Part shown: positions 1 to 7,300 of the stretch, piece after piece
How the letters are laid out: each line of letters opens with the position of its first letter
Position numbering within the stretch: the first letter of the stretch is position 1
Program-made: the position numbers and the translations under genes
The notes under the pieces: model-generated
Database searches by the model: none
What the model was told of the DNA's origin: nothing
What the model saw: the letters and a program-made list of their open reading frames with translations, nothing else
From: Synergistaceae bacterium UBA5560
GTDB lineage: Bacteria > Synergistota > Synergistia > Synergistales > Aminiphilaceae
Direction: 5' to 3'
NCBI GenBank assembly: GCA_002425685.1
Contig: DIMS01000014.1
Coordinates: 15,070 to 22,599 of the forward strand
DNA length: 7,530 nucleotides

Positions 1-1593
1 GAGTTCTACGGCCTCTTCTGGCCCGGCAAGAATGCCGCGAAAGACCTGGCGGCGGCCCCGCCCGCGGGGCGCCTCCGCCCCTGCCCTGAGGAGAGCGTGG
101 ACTGGGAGCGCACACGGAACCGCATGATCGAGGGAGAGAACCTGGCGGTGCTCAAGCTCCTCCGGAAGGACTGCGAGGGCCGGGTGAAACTCGTTTACAT
201 CGATCCCCCTTACAACACGGGAAAGGATTTCGTCTACGCCGACGACTACCGGAGAGAGGCGCCGAAAAATGCTCCGCGGCGCGGCGGAAACGGTGGCGCG
301 GAGGGCGCGTCCCGGCAGGAGGCGGAGGAGCGGCGCCATGCGGCGTGGCTTTCCATGATGTATCCGCGGCTTCTCGCGGCCCGGGACCTTCTGGCCCGGG
401 AGGGGGTGCTCTTCGTCTCCTGCGACGAAGGGGAGCATCCCCGCCTGCGGCTGCTTCTGGACGAGATCCTCGGCGGAGCGAATTTCGTGGGGGACCTGGT
501 CTGGGCGGGGGGGCGCAAGAACGATTCGCGCCTCCTCTCGGTCTCCCACGAGTACATCGTCTGCTACGTCCGGGACGCGGCGTTTCTGAAAGAGCTGGGT
601 GTCCGGTGGCGGCAGCGCAAGAGGGGGCTGGAGGAGATCTATGCCCAGTACCGGAAGCTGCGGCGGCGCTTCCGAAGCGATCATGCCGCCGTGACCGCCG
701 CGATGAAGGCCTGGTTCGCCGCCCTTCCCGACGAGGCTCCCGCCAAGGCCCACCGCCACTACTCCTGTGCCGATGCGCGGGGGCTCTACTTTCCGGACAA
801 CATCTCCTGGCCCGGCGGCGGCGGTCCCCGGTTCGAGGTGCTCCATCCCCGGACGGGTAGACCCGTGAAAATCCCCTCCCGGGGGTGGATGACCAGCGAT
901 CCCGAGAAGATGCGGCGGTGGATCGCCGAGGATCGGGTGCACTTCGGCGACGACGAGACCGCCGTGCCCTGTTTCAAGTCCTATCTGGCCGACCGGGAGG
1001 AGCAGGTCCCCTACAGCGTCTTCTACCGGGACGGGCGGGCCGCCACCAAGCGCCTGCGCAGCCTCATGGGAGGAGACTGCTTTGATTTCCCCAAGGACGA
1101 GGAGGTGCTGCGCGAGCTGGTGGCCATGGTCACCGATCCCGGCGACCTGGTGCTGGACTTCTTCGCCGGGTCGGGATCGACGGGGCACGCCGTGCTGGCC
1201 CAGAACGCCCTCGGCGAAGGGGACCGGCATTTCCTCCTCGTCCAGAGCCCCGAGCCGCTCGACCCAGCCAACAAGGGACAGCGGGACGCCGCGGCCTACT
1301 GCGACCGCCTCGACAAACCCCGCACCATCGCGGAACTCGCCAAGGAGCGTCTCCGCCGGGCTGGCCGGGCGGTGGCTCAAGACGCGACACGCCCTGGCCG
1401 CGCACGTTCTTCCGGTGAAAACGGAGCGCTTCGTTCGGAGGGAGCAGACTGCACGGAAAAGGGGGAAGCGGCCGAAAGCGGCGGAGAACTCGTGTTCCAG
1501 CGTTTCGACGTCCCTCCCGACCTGGGTTTCCGCGTCTACAAGCTCGAACCGTGCGAAAGGGGCGGCGCGAAAGACGAGGGGCCGCTTCCCTGA
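1..1593 (+). CDS. mod: Type III restriction-modification DNA methyltransferase (Mod), 5' partial, C-terminus apparently short
   Basis: Probable adenine-N6 DNA methyltransferase that modifies a short asymmetric site using SAM; in a complete type III system it pairs with a Res helicase-nuclease. The GTG at 97 is not the real start: the frame is open back to base 1, and codons 1-32 read YGLFWPGK...LRPCPEES, the conserved Mod N-terminal stretch, so the gene begins outside the window. In window numbering, motif IV DPPYNTG begins at residue 68 and the SAM-binding motif I FAGSG at about 388; this IV-before-I order is the beta class seen in Mod proteins. Between them lies a target-recognition-type region with conserved-looking blocks (PDNISWPGGGGPRFEV, PSRGW, EQVPYSVFYRDGRAATKRL). 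After DLGFRVYKLEP the protein stops within 13 residues, whereas family members as I recall them continue for roughly 100 more. No res gene follows. The family is secure; catalytic activity is not. Confidence 0.93.
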   Translation, partial: EFYGLFWPGKNAAKDLAAAPPAGRLRPCPEESVDWERTRNRMIEGENLAVLKLLRKDCEGRVKLVYIDPPYNTGKDFVYADDYRREAPKNAPRRGGNGGAEGASRQEAEERRHAAWLSMMYPRLLAARDLLAREGVLFVSCDEGEHPRLRLLLDEILGGANFVGDLVWAGGRKNDSRLLSVSHEYIVCYVRDAAFLKELGVRWRQRKRGLEEIYAQYRKLRRRFRSDHAAVTAAMKAWFAALPDEAPAKAHRHYSCADARGLYFPDNISWPGGGGPRFEVLHPRTGRPVKIPSRGWMTSDPEKMRRWIAEDRVHFGDDETAVPCFKSYLADREEQVPYSVFYRDGRAATKRLRSLMGGDCFDFPKDEEVLRELVAMVTDPGDLVLDFFAGSGSTGHAVLAQNALGEGDRHFLLVQSPEPLDPANKGQRDAAAYCDRLDKPRTIAELAKERLRRAGRAVAQDATRPGRARSSGENGALRSEGADCTEKGEAAESGGELVFQRFDVPPDLGFRVYKLEPCERGGAKDEGPLP

Positions 1594-1792
1594 CAGGGAC
1601 AAGCACGGTTCCTGAGTCTCTTCCTTTTCCTCCCTTCCGCGCGCTCCTTTTCTCGGCCAATTCTCAGTGCGAGTCGGTTTTTCCTGACGTGTGATTTTTT
1701 CTGTCTGACAAAACCTTTGCACCCGGCTGTCTGTGCCCGAGCTGTCTTCGGAGGCGTGGCGTGCGTTGTGGCAGAAGGAAGAGATCTCAGGC
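1594..1792. other. Convergent intergenic gap between mod and the methyltransferase operon
   Basis: This 199-base stretch separates two converging genes. It has pyrimidine-rich runs on the plus strand (about 1616-1655) and T-runs at 1678-1682 and 1694-1699. I found no convincing GC-rich hairpin for either strand. The best is a loose CC/CTC-GAG/GG fold at 1657-1677 followed by five Ts. No credible coding frame or RNA gene is visible. It may hold decayed remains of the missing mod C-terminus, but I cannot recognise any. Confidence 0.5.
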
Positions 1793-2839
1793 TCACGCGA
1801 TCGGGTACGGAGCCTTTCTGCCGACGATCATGTCCACCGGGCCGTGTGCTTCCATCTCGATGTCATCGAACATCCGGCTCTCCGTCGAGGCGAATCCGGC
1901 GCGGAGCATGGCCCTCGCCACCGTTCCCCGCTCGAAAGCCATGTCGGATCCCTGCAGCGTCGTGGCCAGCCAGGCCAGCACGGATGCGGCTGGTTTCGTC
2001 CGTTCGTGTGTCAGCCCGTCGGACAGAACCATGAAGAGGCCACCGGGGGTGAGGGCGTCGTGCACTTTTCCGACGATGAAGTCCAGCGTGTCGTGGTAGA
2101 AATTGAGCGTGTAGTTTGCCATGATGAAATCGTAGCCATCCCCGATGGGATCTTTCGTGTAGTCCCCGCTTATCGTCTCCATGCGGTCTTCGACGCCGTA
2201 TTCGGCGATGACCTGTTCTGCCACGCGGCAGACCGCCGGTTGATCGAAGAGAACGCACCGCAGCGACGGGTGGGCAGCGGTGACGGCGATGCCGATGATG
2301 CCCGGACCCGCTCCCAGGTCCAGCATTCTGGAGAAGGAGGGGAATTCCGGCAGAGAGGCGACATACCCGGCGATTCGCTGTGCTCGTCCGCACCGGCCGT
2401 GGTTCAGGCTCGAGCGCGCTCCCGTTGCCCATATCCCCTCGTCGCTGATTTCCGGGGACGGAGTGGGGCCGTCTCGCAGCAGCGCCTCCATGCCGCCCCC
2501 GAGCAAAGGCAGAATCCAGCTTTCCATAAAGAGCAGAGACGGGCCGATGGAGGTATCGCTTCCGTCGGTCAGAAACGTCTGGGCCAGGGATGTGTTCCGA
2601 AAACGCCCCTCCTTCTTCGAAAGATAGCCCAGGGCAGTGAGTGCATTCAGGAAATGGCCCGTGTTCATCGGGTGGGTGGCGAGCTTTCTTGCGATCTCCT
2701 CCGCCGTCTCCGATTCCTGCAGGTGATCGAAGAGATCGAGCCGGATCGCCGTTTTCACCAGTTCCCACTTGACGGCCTCGTAGGGAAGGGCAAACAGTCC
2801 GGAACATCCGAAATCCGGGTTTGGCAATGCTTTTTTCAT
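1793..2839 (-). CDS. SAM-dependent O-methyltransferase, CrtF/TcmO-like (winged-helix dimerisation domain plus Methyltransf_2-type domain)
   Basis: Encodes 348 residues, typical for this class. The ATG at 2839 is chosen because AAGGAG lies 6 nt upstream; the longer open frame runs back into the neighbouring gene and is not plausible. Residues about 24-95 (VKTAIRLDLFDHL, ETAEEIARKL, LTALGYLSKKEGRF) match the winged-helix dimerisation domain of hydroxyneurosporene/acetylserotonin-type O-methyltransferases. The Rossmann domain follows: SAM motif LDLGAGPG at 173-180, acidic FDQP at 198-201, GDY at 225-227, and LTPGG at 263-267. These enzymes methylate hydroxyl groups of small aromatic or polyketide-like substrates in the cytoplasm. 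Oddly, where relatives have the catalytic LHDW block this protein reads LNFYHD (245-250), so Asn246 seems to replace the general-base His. It is the second gene of an operon with the upstream carboxyl-methyltransferase-like gene. The substrate is unknown. Confidence 0.9.
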   Translation of the reverse strand: MKKALPNPDFGCSGLFALPYEAVKWELVKTAIRLDLFDHLQESETAEEIARKLATHPMNTGHFLNALTALGYLSKKEGRFRNTSLAQTFLTDGSDTSIGPSLLFMESWILPLLGGGMEALLRDGPTPSPEISDEGIWATGARSSLNHGRCGRAQRIAGYVASLPEFPSFSRMLDLGAGPGIIGIAVTAAHPSLRCVLFDQPAVCRVAEQVIAEYGVEDRMETISGDYTKDPIGDGYDFIMANYTLNFYHDTLDFIVGKVHDALTPGGLFMVLSDGLTHERTKPAASVLAWLATTLQGSDMAFERGTVARAMLRAGFASTESRMFDDIEMEAHGPVDMIVGRKAPYPIA

Positions 2840-2845
2840 GGGTGT

Positions 2846-2851
2846 CTCCTT
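2846..2851 (-). promoter_or_regulatory. Ribosome binding site of the O-methyltransferase gene
   Basis: On the minus strand AAGGAG lies 6 nt before the ATG at 2839. This fixes the start among several possible upstream codons in the same open frame. Confidence 0.85.
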
Positions 2852-2910
2852 TCGTTCCTCTCGTTTTTTCTTGACTCTCTCCGCCGGAAAAATCGGTCGT
2901 GCGCGGCGTC

Positions 2911-3753
2911 TCAGTCCGTCGCCCCGAGGCGGAACTGTGCGACCACATAGTCTTTTCTGAACCCCCGGAGGAGGGTCGCGAAAAGGAGACGCCAGGCTCG
3001 GGGAAGTGCCCTGACATACTGAGCGCACTCCATGAGATAGAAAACGTCCTCCCGCACGTAGTCGTTTCTCCATCCGGTCACGGTGGCGACATCCGGAAGA
3101 GCCCATTTCAGAGGTGCGTTCATGTTGCGCAGCGCGTCGTGCCGTGACTGCATTCTTTTGATGAAGGGTCCTACCGCGTCGAAAGCGATGTGCGACCCCG
3201 GAAAAGCGTCCGCGATTCGGGCGAAAATGTCTTTCACCTCCGTTTCCTCGAAATACATGAGCACTCCTTCGGCAAGGAACAGTTTCGGGCGGTCCCCGGC
3301 GACGCTGCGTATCCGCTCGACCCATCCGTCGTCGAGAATGCTTTCCGCGACGAAGACTCTGCGCGTTTGCTCCTCGAAGAATGTGCGGCGCAGGTCGATC
3401 ACCTCGGGGAGATCGAGATCGATCCAGAGAAGACGGCCGTTGTCCACCCGCTCGAAGCGCGTGTCCAGCCCTGCCCCGATTTCGATGACGGCGCTTTCGG
3501 GGGCCGCCCCCAGGAGACGCGCCACCCATCGATCCAGAACCTGCCCCCGCATCACGCATCCGAGTTGGCTCCGTCCGCCCAAGCCTATGGTCCGGGCGAA
3601 CTTGTCGAAGTCGTACTCGATGCGCTGCATGATTTCCGCTGCCTTGGGATCCCGGAGCAGGGGCTCCGCCTTGCCGTTTTCCACCGCTCTCGCCCAGAGA
3701 GGAATGAACAGTGTTTCGGGAACGCCATCAAGAACCGTTCTGTCGTTTTGCAT
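2911..3753 (-). CDS. TcmP/leucine carboxyl methyltransferase (LCMT/PPM1)-family SAM methyltransferase
   Basis: Encodes 280 residues. The ATG at 3753 is preferred over the ATG at 3834: AAGGAGG lies 10 nt upstream of 3753, and the predicted transcript starts near 3799, so the longer version would not be on the mRNA. SAM motif I is EIGAGLDTRF (residues 91-100), followed by WIDLDLPEVIDLRR (110-123) and AEGVLMYFEE (161-170), the signature blocks of the TcmP/LCMT family. Characterised relatives methylate carboxyl groups (TcmP in tetracenomycin biosynthesis; PPM1/LCMT1 on protein phosphatase 2A), though many bacterial members have no known substrate. The length fits the bacterial TcmP-like subgroup. 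It is the first gene of a two-methyltransferase operon; 71 bp with no clear terminator separate it from the next gene. No biosynthetic or transport gene is nearby, so the substrate cannot be inferred. Confidence 0.9.
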   Translation of the reverse strand: MQNDRTVLDGVPETLFIPLWARAVENGKAEPLLRDPKAAEIMQRIEYDFDKFARTIGLGGRSQLGCVMRGQVLDRWVARLLGAAPESAVIEIGAGLDTRFERVDNGRLLWIDLDLPEVIDLRRTFFEEQTRRVFVAESILDDGWVERIRSVAGDRPKLFLAEGVLMYFEETEVKDIFARIADAFPGSHIAFDAVGPFIKRMQSRHDALRNMNAPLKWALPDVATVTGWRNDYVREDVFYLMECAQYVRALPRAWRLLFATLLRGFRKDYVVAQFRLGATD

Positions 3754-3763
3754 AGGGACATTT

Positions 3764-3770
3764 CCTCCTT
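3764..3770 (-). promoter_or_regulatory. Ribosome binding site of the TcmP/LCMT-like gene
   Basis: AAGGAGG on the minus strand, 10 nt upstream of the ATG at 3753. It supports this internal start over the in-frame ATG at 3834. Confidence 0.85.
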
Positions 3771-3789
3771 TCAGAGAAAAAAGCAGGTT

Positions 3790-3805
3790 GTTAGATTTAT
3801 CTAAC
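3790..3805. promoter_or_regulatory. Palindromic operator overlapping the operon transcription start
   Basis: Perfect inverted repeat GTTAGAT-TT-ATCTAAC: 7-bp arms with a 2-bp centre. It directly abuts the -10 box of the minus-strand promoter and would cover the predicted start site, the usual place for a repressor to block polymerase. The AT-rich TTAG..CTAA form resembles sites of MarR/SlyA-type winged-helix repressors, but the protein cannot be assigned from the site alone, and no regulator gene is visible in the window. The arms are too short and AT-rich, with no T-tract in place, for a terminator. Confidence 0.75.
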
Positions 3806-3834
3806 TTAATACACCGCACAAATCCTTCTGTCAA
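3806..3834 (-). promoter_or_regulatory. Sigma70-type promoter of the two-methyltransferase operon
   Basis: On the minus strand, a perfect -35 TTGACA (3834-3829), a 17-bp spacer and a -10 TATTAA (3811-3806; four of six consensus bases). The start site should fall near 3799, giving a 5' leader of about 45 nt before the ATG at 3753. The strong -35, optimal spacing and flanking operator suggest a promoter that is strong when derepressed. Confidence 0.8.
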
Positions 3835-3854
3835 GAAGCAGAAAGGAGTTTACA

Positions 3855-3886
3855 TTCCAAGCGCCACTCCAAGGTCCACTCGGGAG
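3855..3886. repeat. Imperfect direct repeat, copy 1 (32 nt)
   Basis: Shares TTCCAA, ACTC, AAG, TCCAC and CGGGAG, in that order, with a second copy at 3925-3954. By hand alignment about 25 of 30 positions match, with two single-base gaps. The copies start 70 bp apart. This copy begins 20 bp upstream of the -35 box of the methyltransferase promoter, where an activator could bind. Confidence 0.6.
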
Positions 3887-3924
3887 CGTGCAGTTTAAGG
3901 GGCAAACCGCCTCTGTCTGAGTGT

Positions 3925-3954
3925 TTCCAAACCGACTCAAGATCCACCCGGGAG
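3925..3954. repeat. Imperfect direct repeat, copy 2 (30 nt)
   Basis: Second copy of the repeat at 3855-3886, same orientation. A further partial match (CTCGGGAGCG, shared with copy 1) occurs at 3977-3986. Function unknown: paired regulator sites or remnants of a local duplication. Confidence 0.6.
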
Positions 3955-3986
3955 AACCCTGCATCGTGTGCCTGTCTCGGGAGCGG

Positions 3987-4019
3987 AAATGACCCATTTG
4001 CCCGGATGCCCGTATCCGG
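3987..4019. repeat. Two adjacent small inverted repeats
   Basis: AAATG-ACC-CATTT (3987-3999) is followed after two bases by CCGGAT-GCCCGT-ATCCGG (4002-4019). Both are perfect in their arms (5 and 6 bp). No T-tract follows either on the plus strand. They could fold in RNA or be protein sites; arms this short also arise by chance. Confidence 0.4.
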
Positions 4020-4028
4020 AAGGCGACG

Positions 4029-4034
4029 TATAAT
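4029..4034 (+). promoter_or_regulatory. Possible -10 hexamer (TATAAT) without a clear -35
   Basis: A perfect TATAAT in a moderately AT-poor context. No good -35 lies 16-18 bp upstream (ATGCCC at 17 bp), and there is no extended -10 TG. If used, it would start a plus-strand transcript near 4041 and give the diguanylate cyclase mRNA a leader of about 300 nt. Low confidence. Confidence 0.25.
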
Positions 4035-4333
4035 GGCGTTTTCGGGAGTTCTCCGCCCGGAGCCGTTTTTTCGCTTTCTGCAGGCTCAAGAAGACATTGC
4101 TCCTCATCATCCGTAGAGAACGGCAGATGACATTTCGCCTGTTTTGTTTGAAAGGATGACGTTCTCCCCGCTTCGTCACAGGAATGTTCGCTCCGCTTGT
4201 TCCGCAAAGAGTTTTATGGCAAACTTGCTGGAAGGCTACACGGTCGGGCATGAACTGTCGAAGGCGGACTCCTGGCAACTTCCCCGAGGAAGCGCAAGGC
4301 TCCACCCGGCCCTGACGTCCGGAAGGTCTCTTG

Positions 4334-4339
4334 AGGAGG
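4334..4339 (+). promoter_or_regulatory. Ribosome binding site of the diguanylate cyclase gene
   Basis: AGGAGG, 9 nt before an in-frame GTG at 4349. It argues for the GTG start over the TTG at 4331, which sits just before the motif. The ATG at 4391 has a weaker GAGGG 7 nt upstream and remains an alternative. Confidence 0.7.
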
Positions 4340-4348
4340 CAGAGGTAT

Positions 4349-7300
4349 GTGGGAATCCGAAGGCAACCTATCGAGTCCGAGGGCGCTTCCATGAGCGGAA
4401 GCGGAGACCGGCGAGGCGTGCGCCTCCCGGAATTTCTTTTCATCATGCGGCTTTTTCCCGCCCTTGCGGTCCTGCTTTTTCCCCTTCTCGATCCGCTTCC
4501 GTCGTCGTCTTCCGCGTCCGCCCGGATCTTCGCCACCGAGAACGACGGCTTCTTTCACTCCTTTTCCGTCTCCGACGGTCTCTCCCAGTCCACGGGGCAG
4601 GACATCCTTCAGGACTCCCTGGGGCACCTGTGGATAGGCACCCAGGACGGACTGAACCGCCTCACCGGCAACGGATTCCGCGTCTACCGCAGGGAGGAGG
4701 GAAATCCCCGCTCCCTCTCGAACAACGTCATCATGGAACTTTTCGAGGACTCCCGGAAGACCCTGTGGATCGGCACCTTCCAGGGAGGGCTGAATCGCTA
4801 CGATCCCGCCTCGGATTCCTTCGAACGGTTCACCGCAGGGACCGACGTGCGCTCCCTGCGGTCCGACCAGGTGAGGGATCTCGCCGAGAACGGAAAGGGC
4901 GAGCTTCTCGTGGCCACCGACCGGGGGCTCGACATTTTCGATGCGGCGCGCGAGCGGGTCCGGAGGATTTCCGCCACGGACGGCCTCTATGTGGACCGCC
5001 TTTTCGTGGACGGGGAGGGAACGGTCTGGATGGGGTGCAACACGGGGCTCGTGCGGCTCAATTCCGACGAGTCGATCTCCGTCTTCTTTCCGCCGCTGGA
5101 CGGATCGCGACAGGTGGTCTCCCTCACCAGTGGAGAGGGGCGGGAGATTCTCGTCGTCTTCGAGACGGACGCGCTGTTTCTCTTCGATCCCGCCACGGAG
5201 CGGTTCCGCCCCTATCCGAGGCGGCATCCGGAGCTGGCGACGGCCAACTATCTCGTGGAGCGCACTTCCCGGGGGACGCTCTGGATCGGGACCTTCGACA
5301 AGGGGCTTTTTCGGGACGACGGCCCGGATACGCCGATCCTCCATTTCCGGAGAAACCCCGAATATCCGGGAACCCTCGCGGGGAACGCGGTGCGCAGGCT
5401 CTACGAGGACAAAAACGGCCACCTGTGGGTGGGCACCTACTACAACGGCGTGTCGGTCTTCGCTCCGGAGCGGCAGAAATTCCACGTGGTCCGTTCGGAC
5501 CCGCAGAATTCCGCCTCACTTCTGGACAACATGGTCCGCGGGTTCTGGCTCGACGAGGAGAAGGGCGAACTCTGGGTCGCCACGCTTCAGGGCGTGAGCC
5601 GCTGGATTCCCCGGAGTGGAGGATACCGGCGCTACACCGCGGGCGACGGTTTTCCGAAAAATCTGGCCGCACGAGTGCGGGGGATGTACCGCGCGCCGGA
5701 CGGACGGCTCTTCGTCTTCTGCTTCGGCGGTCTTGCCGTTTACGACGGAGCGCAGGACCGATTCGTTTCCTACGTGCCGCCGGGAGAGCTGCCCGAGGGG
5801 TACCGGTCCGACCGGACGCTGGCACTGCACCTGGACCGGTGGGGAAACGAGTGGATCGCCACGGAGGCGGGGGTCTTTCGGCGCGATTCCCGGGGCGAAT
5901 GGACCCGTTTCGTCCACGATGACGACGACCCGAGGAGCCTGGTGAGCGACTATATCACCCGTTTCTTCGAGGACCGGGAGGGCCGGGTCTGGATTTCCTC
6001 CGAGTCCGCGGGGGTGAGCATCTGGACGCCCGGCCTGGATGGATTCGACACGCTGGCCCACCGCATGGGCGATCCGGAGAGCCTGGGGTCGAACAATCTC
6101 TTTGCTTTTGCCGAGACCGACGACGCCTTCTGGCTCGGCACCCAGGGAGGCGGCCTTTCGCGCCTCGACAAGGGGACGGGAAAAATCCGAAACTACGGTT
6201 TTCAGGAAGGTCTTCCGAACGAGACGATCTACGCGGTGCTTCCCGGCGCGGAGGAGGAGCTGTGGCTCAGCACCAACAACGGTGTTGCTCGATTCAACCC
6301 CAGGGACGGGGCCGTGCGGACCTTTGACGAGTACGACGGACTGCAGAGCCGGGAGTTCAACAACTTCGCCTCTTTCCGGAGCGGCGACGGCACGCTCTTT
6401 TTAGGCGGCGTGGCGGGGTTCAACTATTTCCGCCCCCAGGAGCCGGACGGTGGTGTTCCTGCCCGGGGTGTCGTGCTCGACGCGCTGCTCGTTCGCGGGG
6501 AGAACCGGAACGACGCCTGGATGCTCAACACCGCCGGATCCGTCGATCTCGCTTGGCACGAGAAGGATCTCACCCTGGTGTACTCTCCGGTGGATCTCTC
6601 CGCGGGCGACCGCATCGAATTCATGTACCGGCTTGTGGGGTACGACGAGGACTGGAAGCGGGTTGGGCACCGGCGGGTGGCGGAATACACCAACCTTCCC
6701 GACGGAGAGTATCTCTTCCGGATCAAGGCGTCCAACGGATCGGGAGAGTGGGGAGAGGACGCCGCGGAATATCGCATCCGCATCGGCGTTCCCCCCTGGA
6801 AGACGGCCTTCGCCTACGCGGTCTACGTTCTCGGCGGCATCCTCCTCATGCTCTCCATCTACACTTTTGCAGCCCGGAGGCAGTCCAAGGCGCTGCGAAA
6901 AGCGGAGGAAGAGCGGGTGCGGCTGGAGGATCTGGTCCGGGAGCGGACGTCCGAACTGGTGCAGGCCAATCGGGAGCTCGCGGTTCTCGCCTCCCGGGAT
7001 ACACTGACGGGGCTTTTCAACCGGCGTAAATTCGACGAGACCTTCGCCGCGGAATTCTTTCGGGCGGATCGGTTCGACCGGCCTCTTTCCCTCGCCCTGG
7101 GGGACATCGATCAGTTCAAGATGCTGAACGACCGGGAGGGGCATCTCTTCGGCGACCGGGTTCTCGCCGCCGTGGCGGAAAGCCTCTCCGCGGGAATCCG
7201 GAGCACCGACGTCCTCGCCCGGTGGGGTGGGGACGAGTTTGCCCTGCTCATGCCCGAGACGGGGACCGACGAGGCCCTGGTGGTGATGGAACGGCTGCGG

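Larger units (their letters stand above)
3835..4348. other. Divergent intergenic region between the methyltransferase operon and the diguanylate cyclase gene
   Basis: About 510 bases with no credible gene. Open frames crossing it lack a ribosome binding site, a recognisable domain, or both. It is richer in AT than the flanking genes. It holds two imperfect direct repeats (3855-3954), small hairpins at 3987-3999 and 4002-4019, an isolated TATAAT at 4029-4034, and a short hairpin with six Ts (4051-4071). No tRNA or known riboswitch is recognisable. The promoter of the diguanylate cyclase gene must lie here or further upstream, but I could not find a convincing -35/-10 pair. Confidence 0.6.

Noticed and set aside
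1657..1682. Possible rho-independent terminator after mod
   Set aside because: The stem needs an asymmetric internal loop and has only five base pairs; the T-run alone does not make the call.
1733..2950. 405-codon open frame on the plus strand
   Set aside because: Lies antisense to the O-methyltransferase gene, whose protein has clear SAM motifs; the plus-strand translation has no recognisable domain.
2840..3559. N-terminal extension of the O-methyltransferase to 588 residues
   Set aside because: The extra 240 residues would overlap the TcmP-like gene in another frame and are low-complexity; the ATG at 2839 has a good ribosome binding site and begins the known domain.
3754..3834. 27-residue N-terminal extension of the TcmP-like protein
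   Set aside because: It would begin inside the -35 box and contain the operator and ribosome binding site; the predicted mRNA starts downstream of that ATG.
3886..3915. GGGGCAAACC at about 3898-3907 resembling part of a GEMM c-di-GMP riboswitch, attractive near a GGDEF gene
   Set aside because: The second conserved block (GACGCAAAGCC-like) and the tetraloop-receptor stem do not follow, so it is a chance match.
4214..5485. 423-codon open frame on the minus strand
   Set aside because: Antisense to the propeller-coding region; its length follows from GC-rich codon structure and the translation resembles no family.
4144..5922. 592-codon open frame on the plus strand
   Set aside because: Overlaps the diguanylate cyclase gene in another frame; Arg/Gly/Pro-rich translation typical of GC-rich shadow frames, with no domain and no ribosome binding site.
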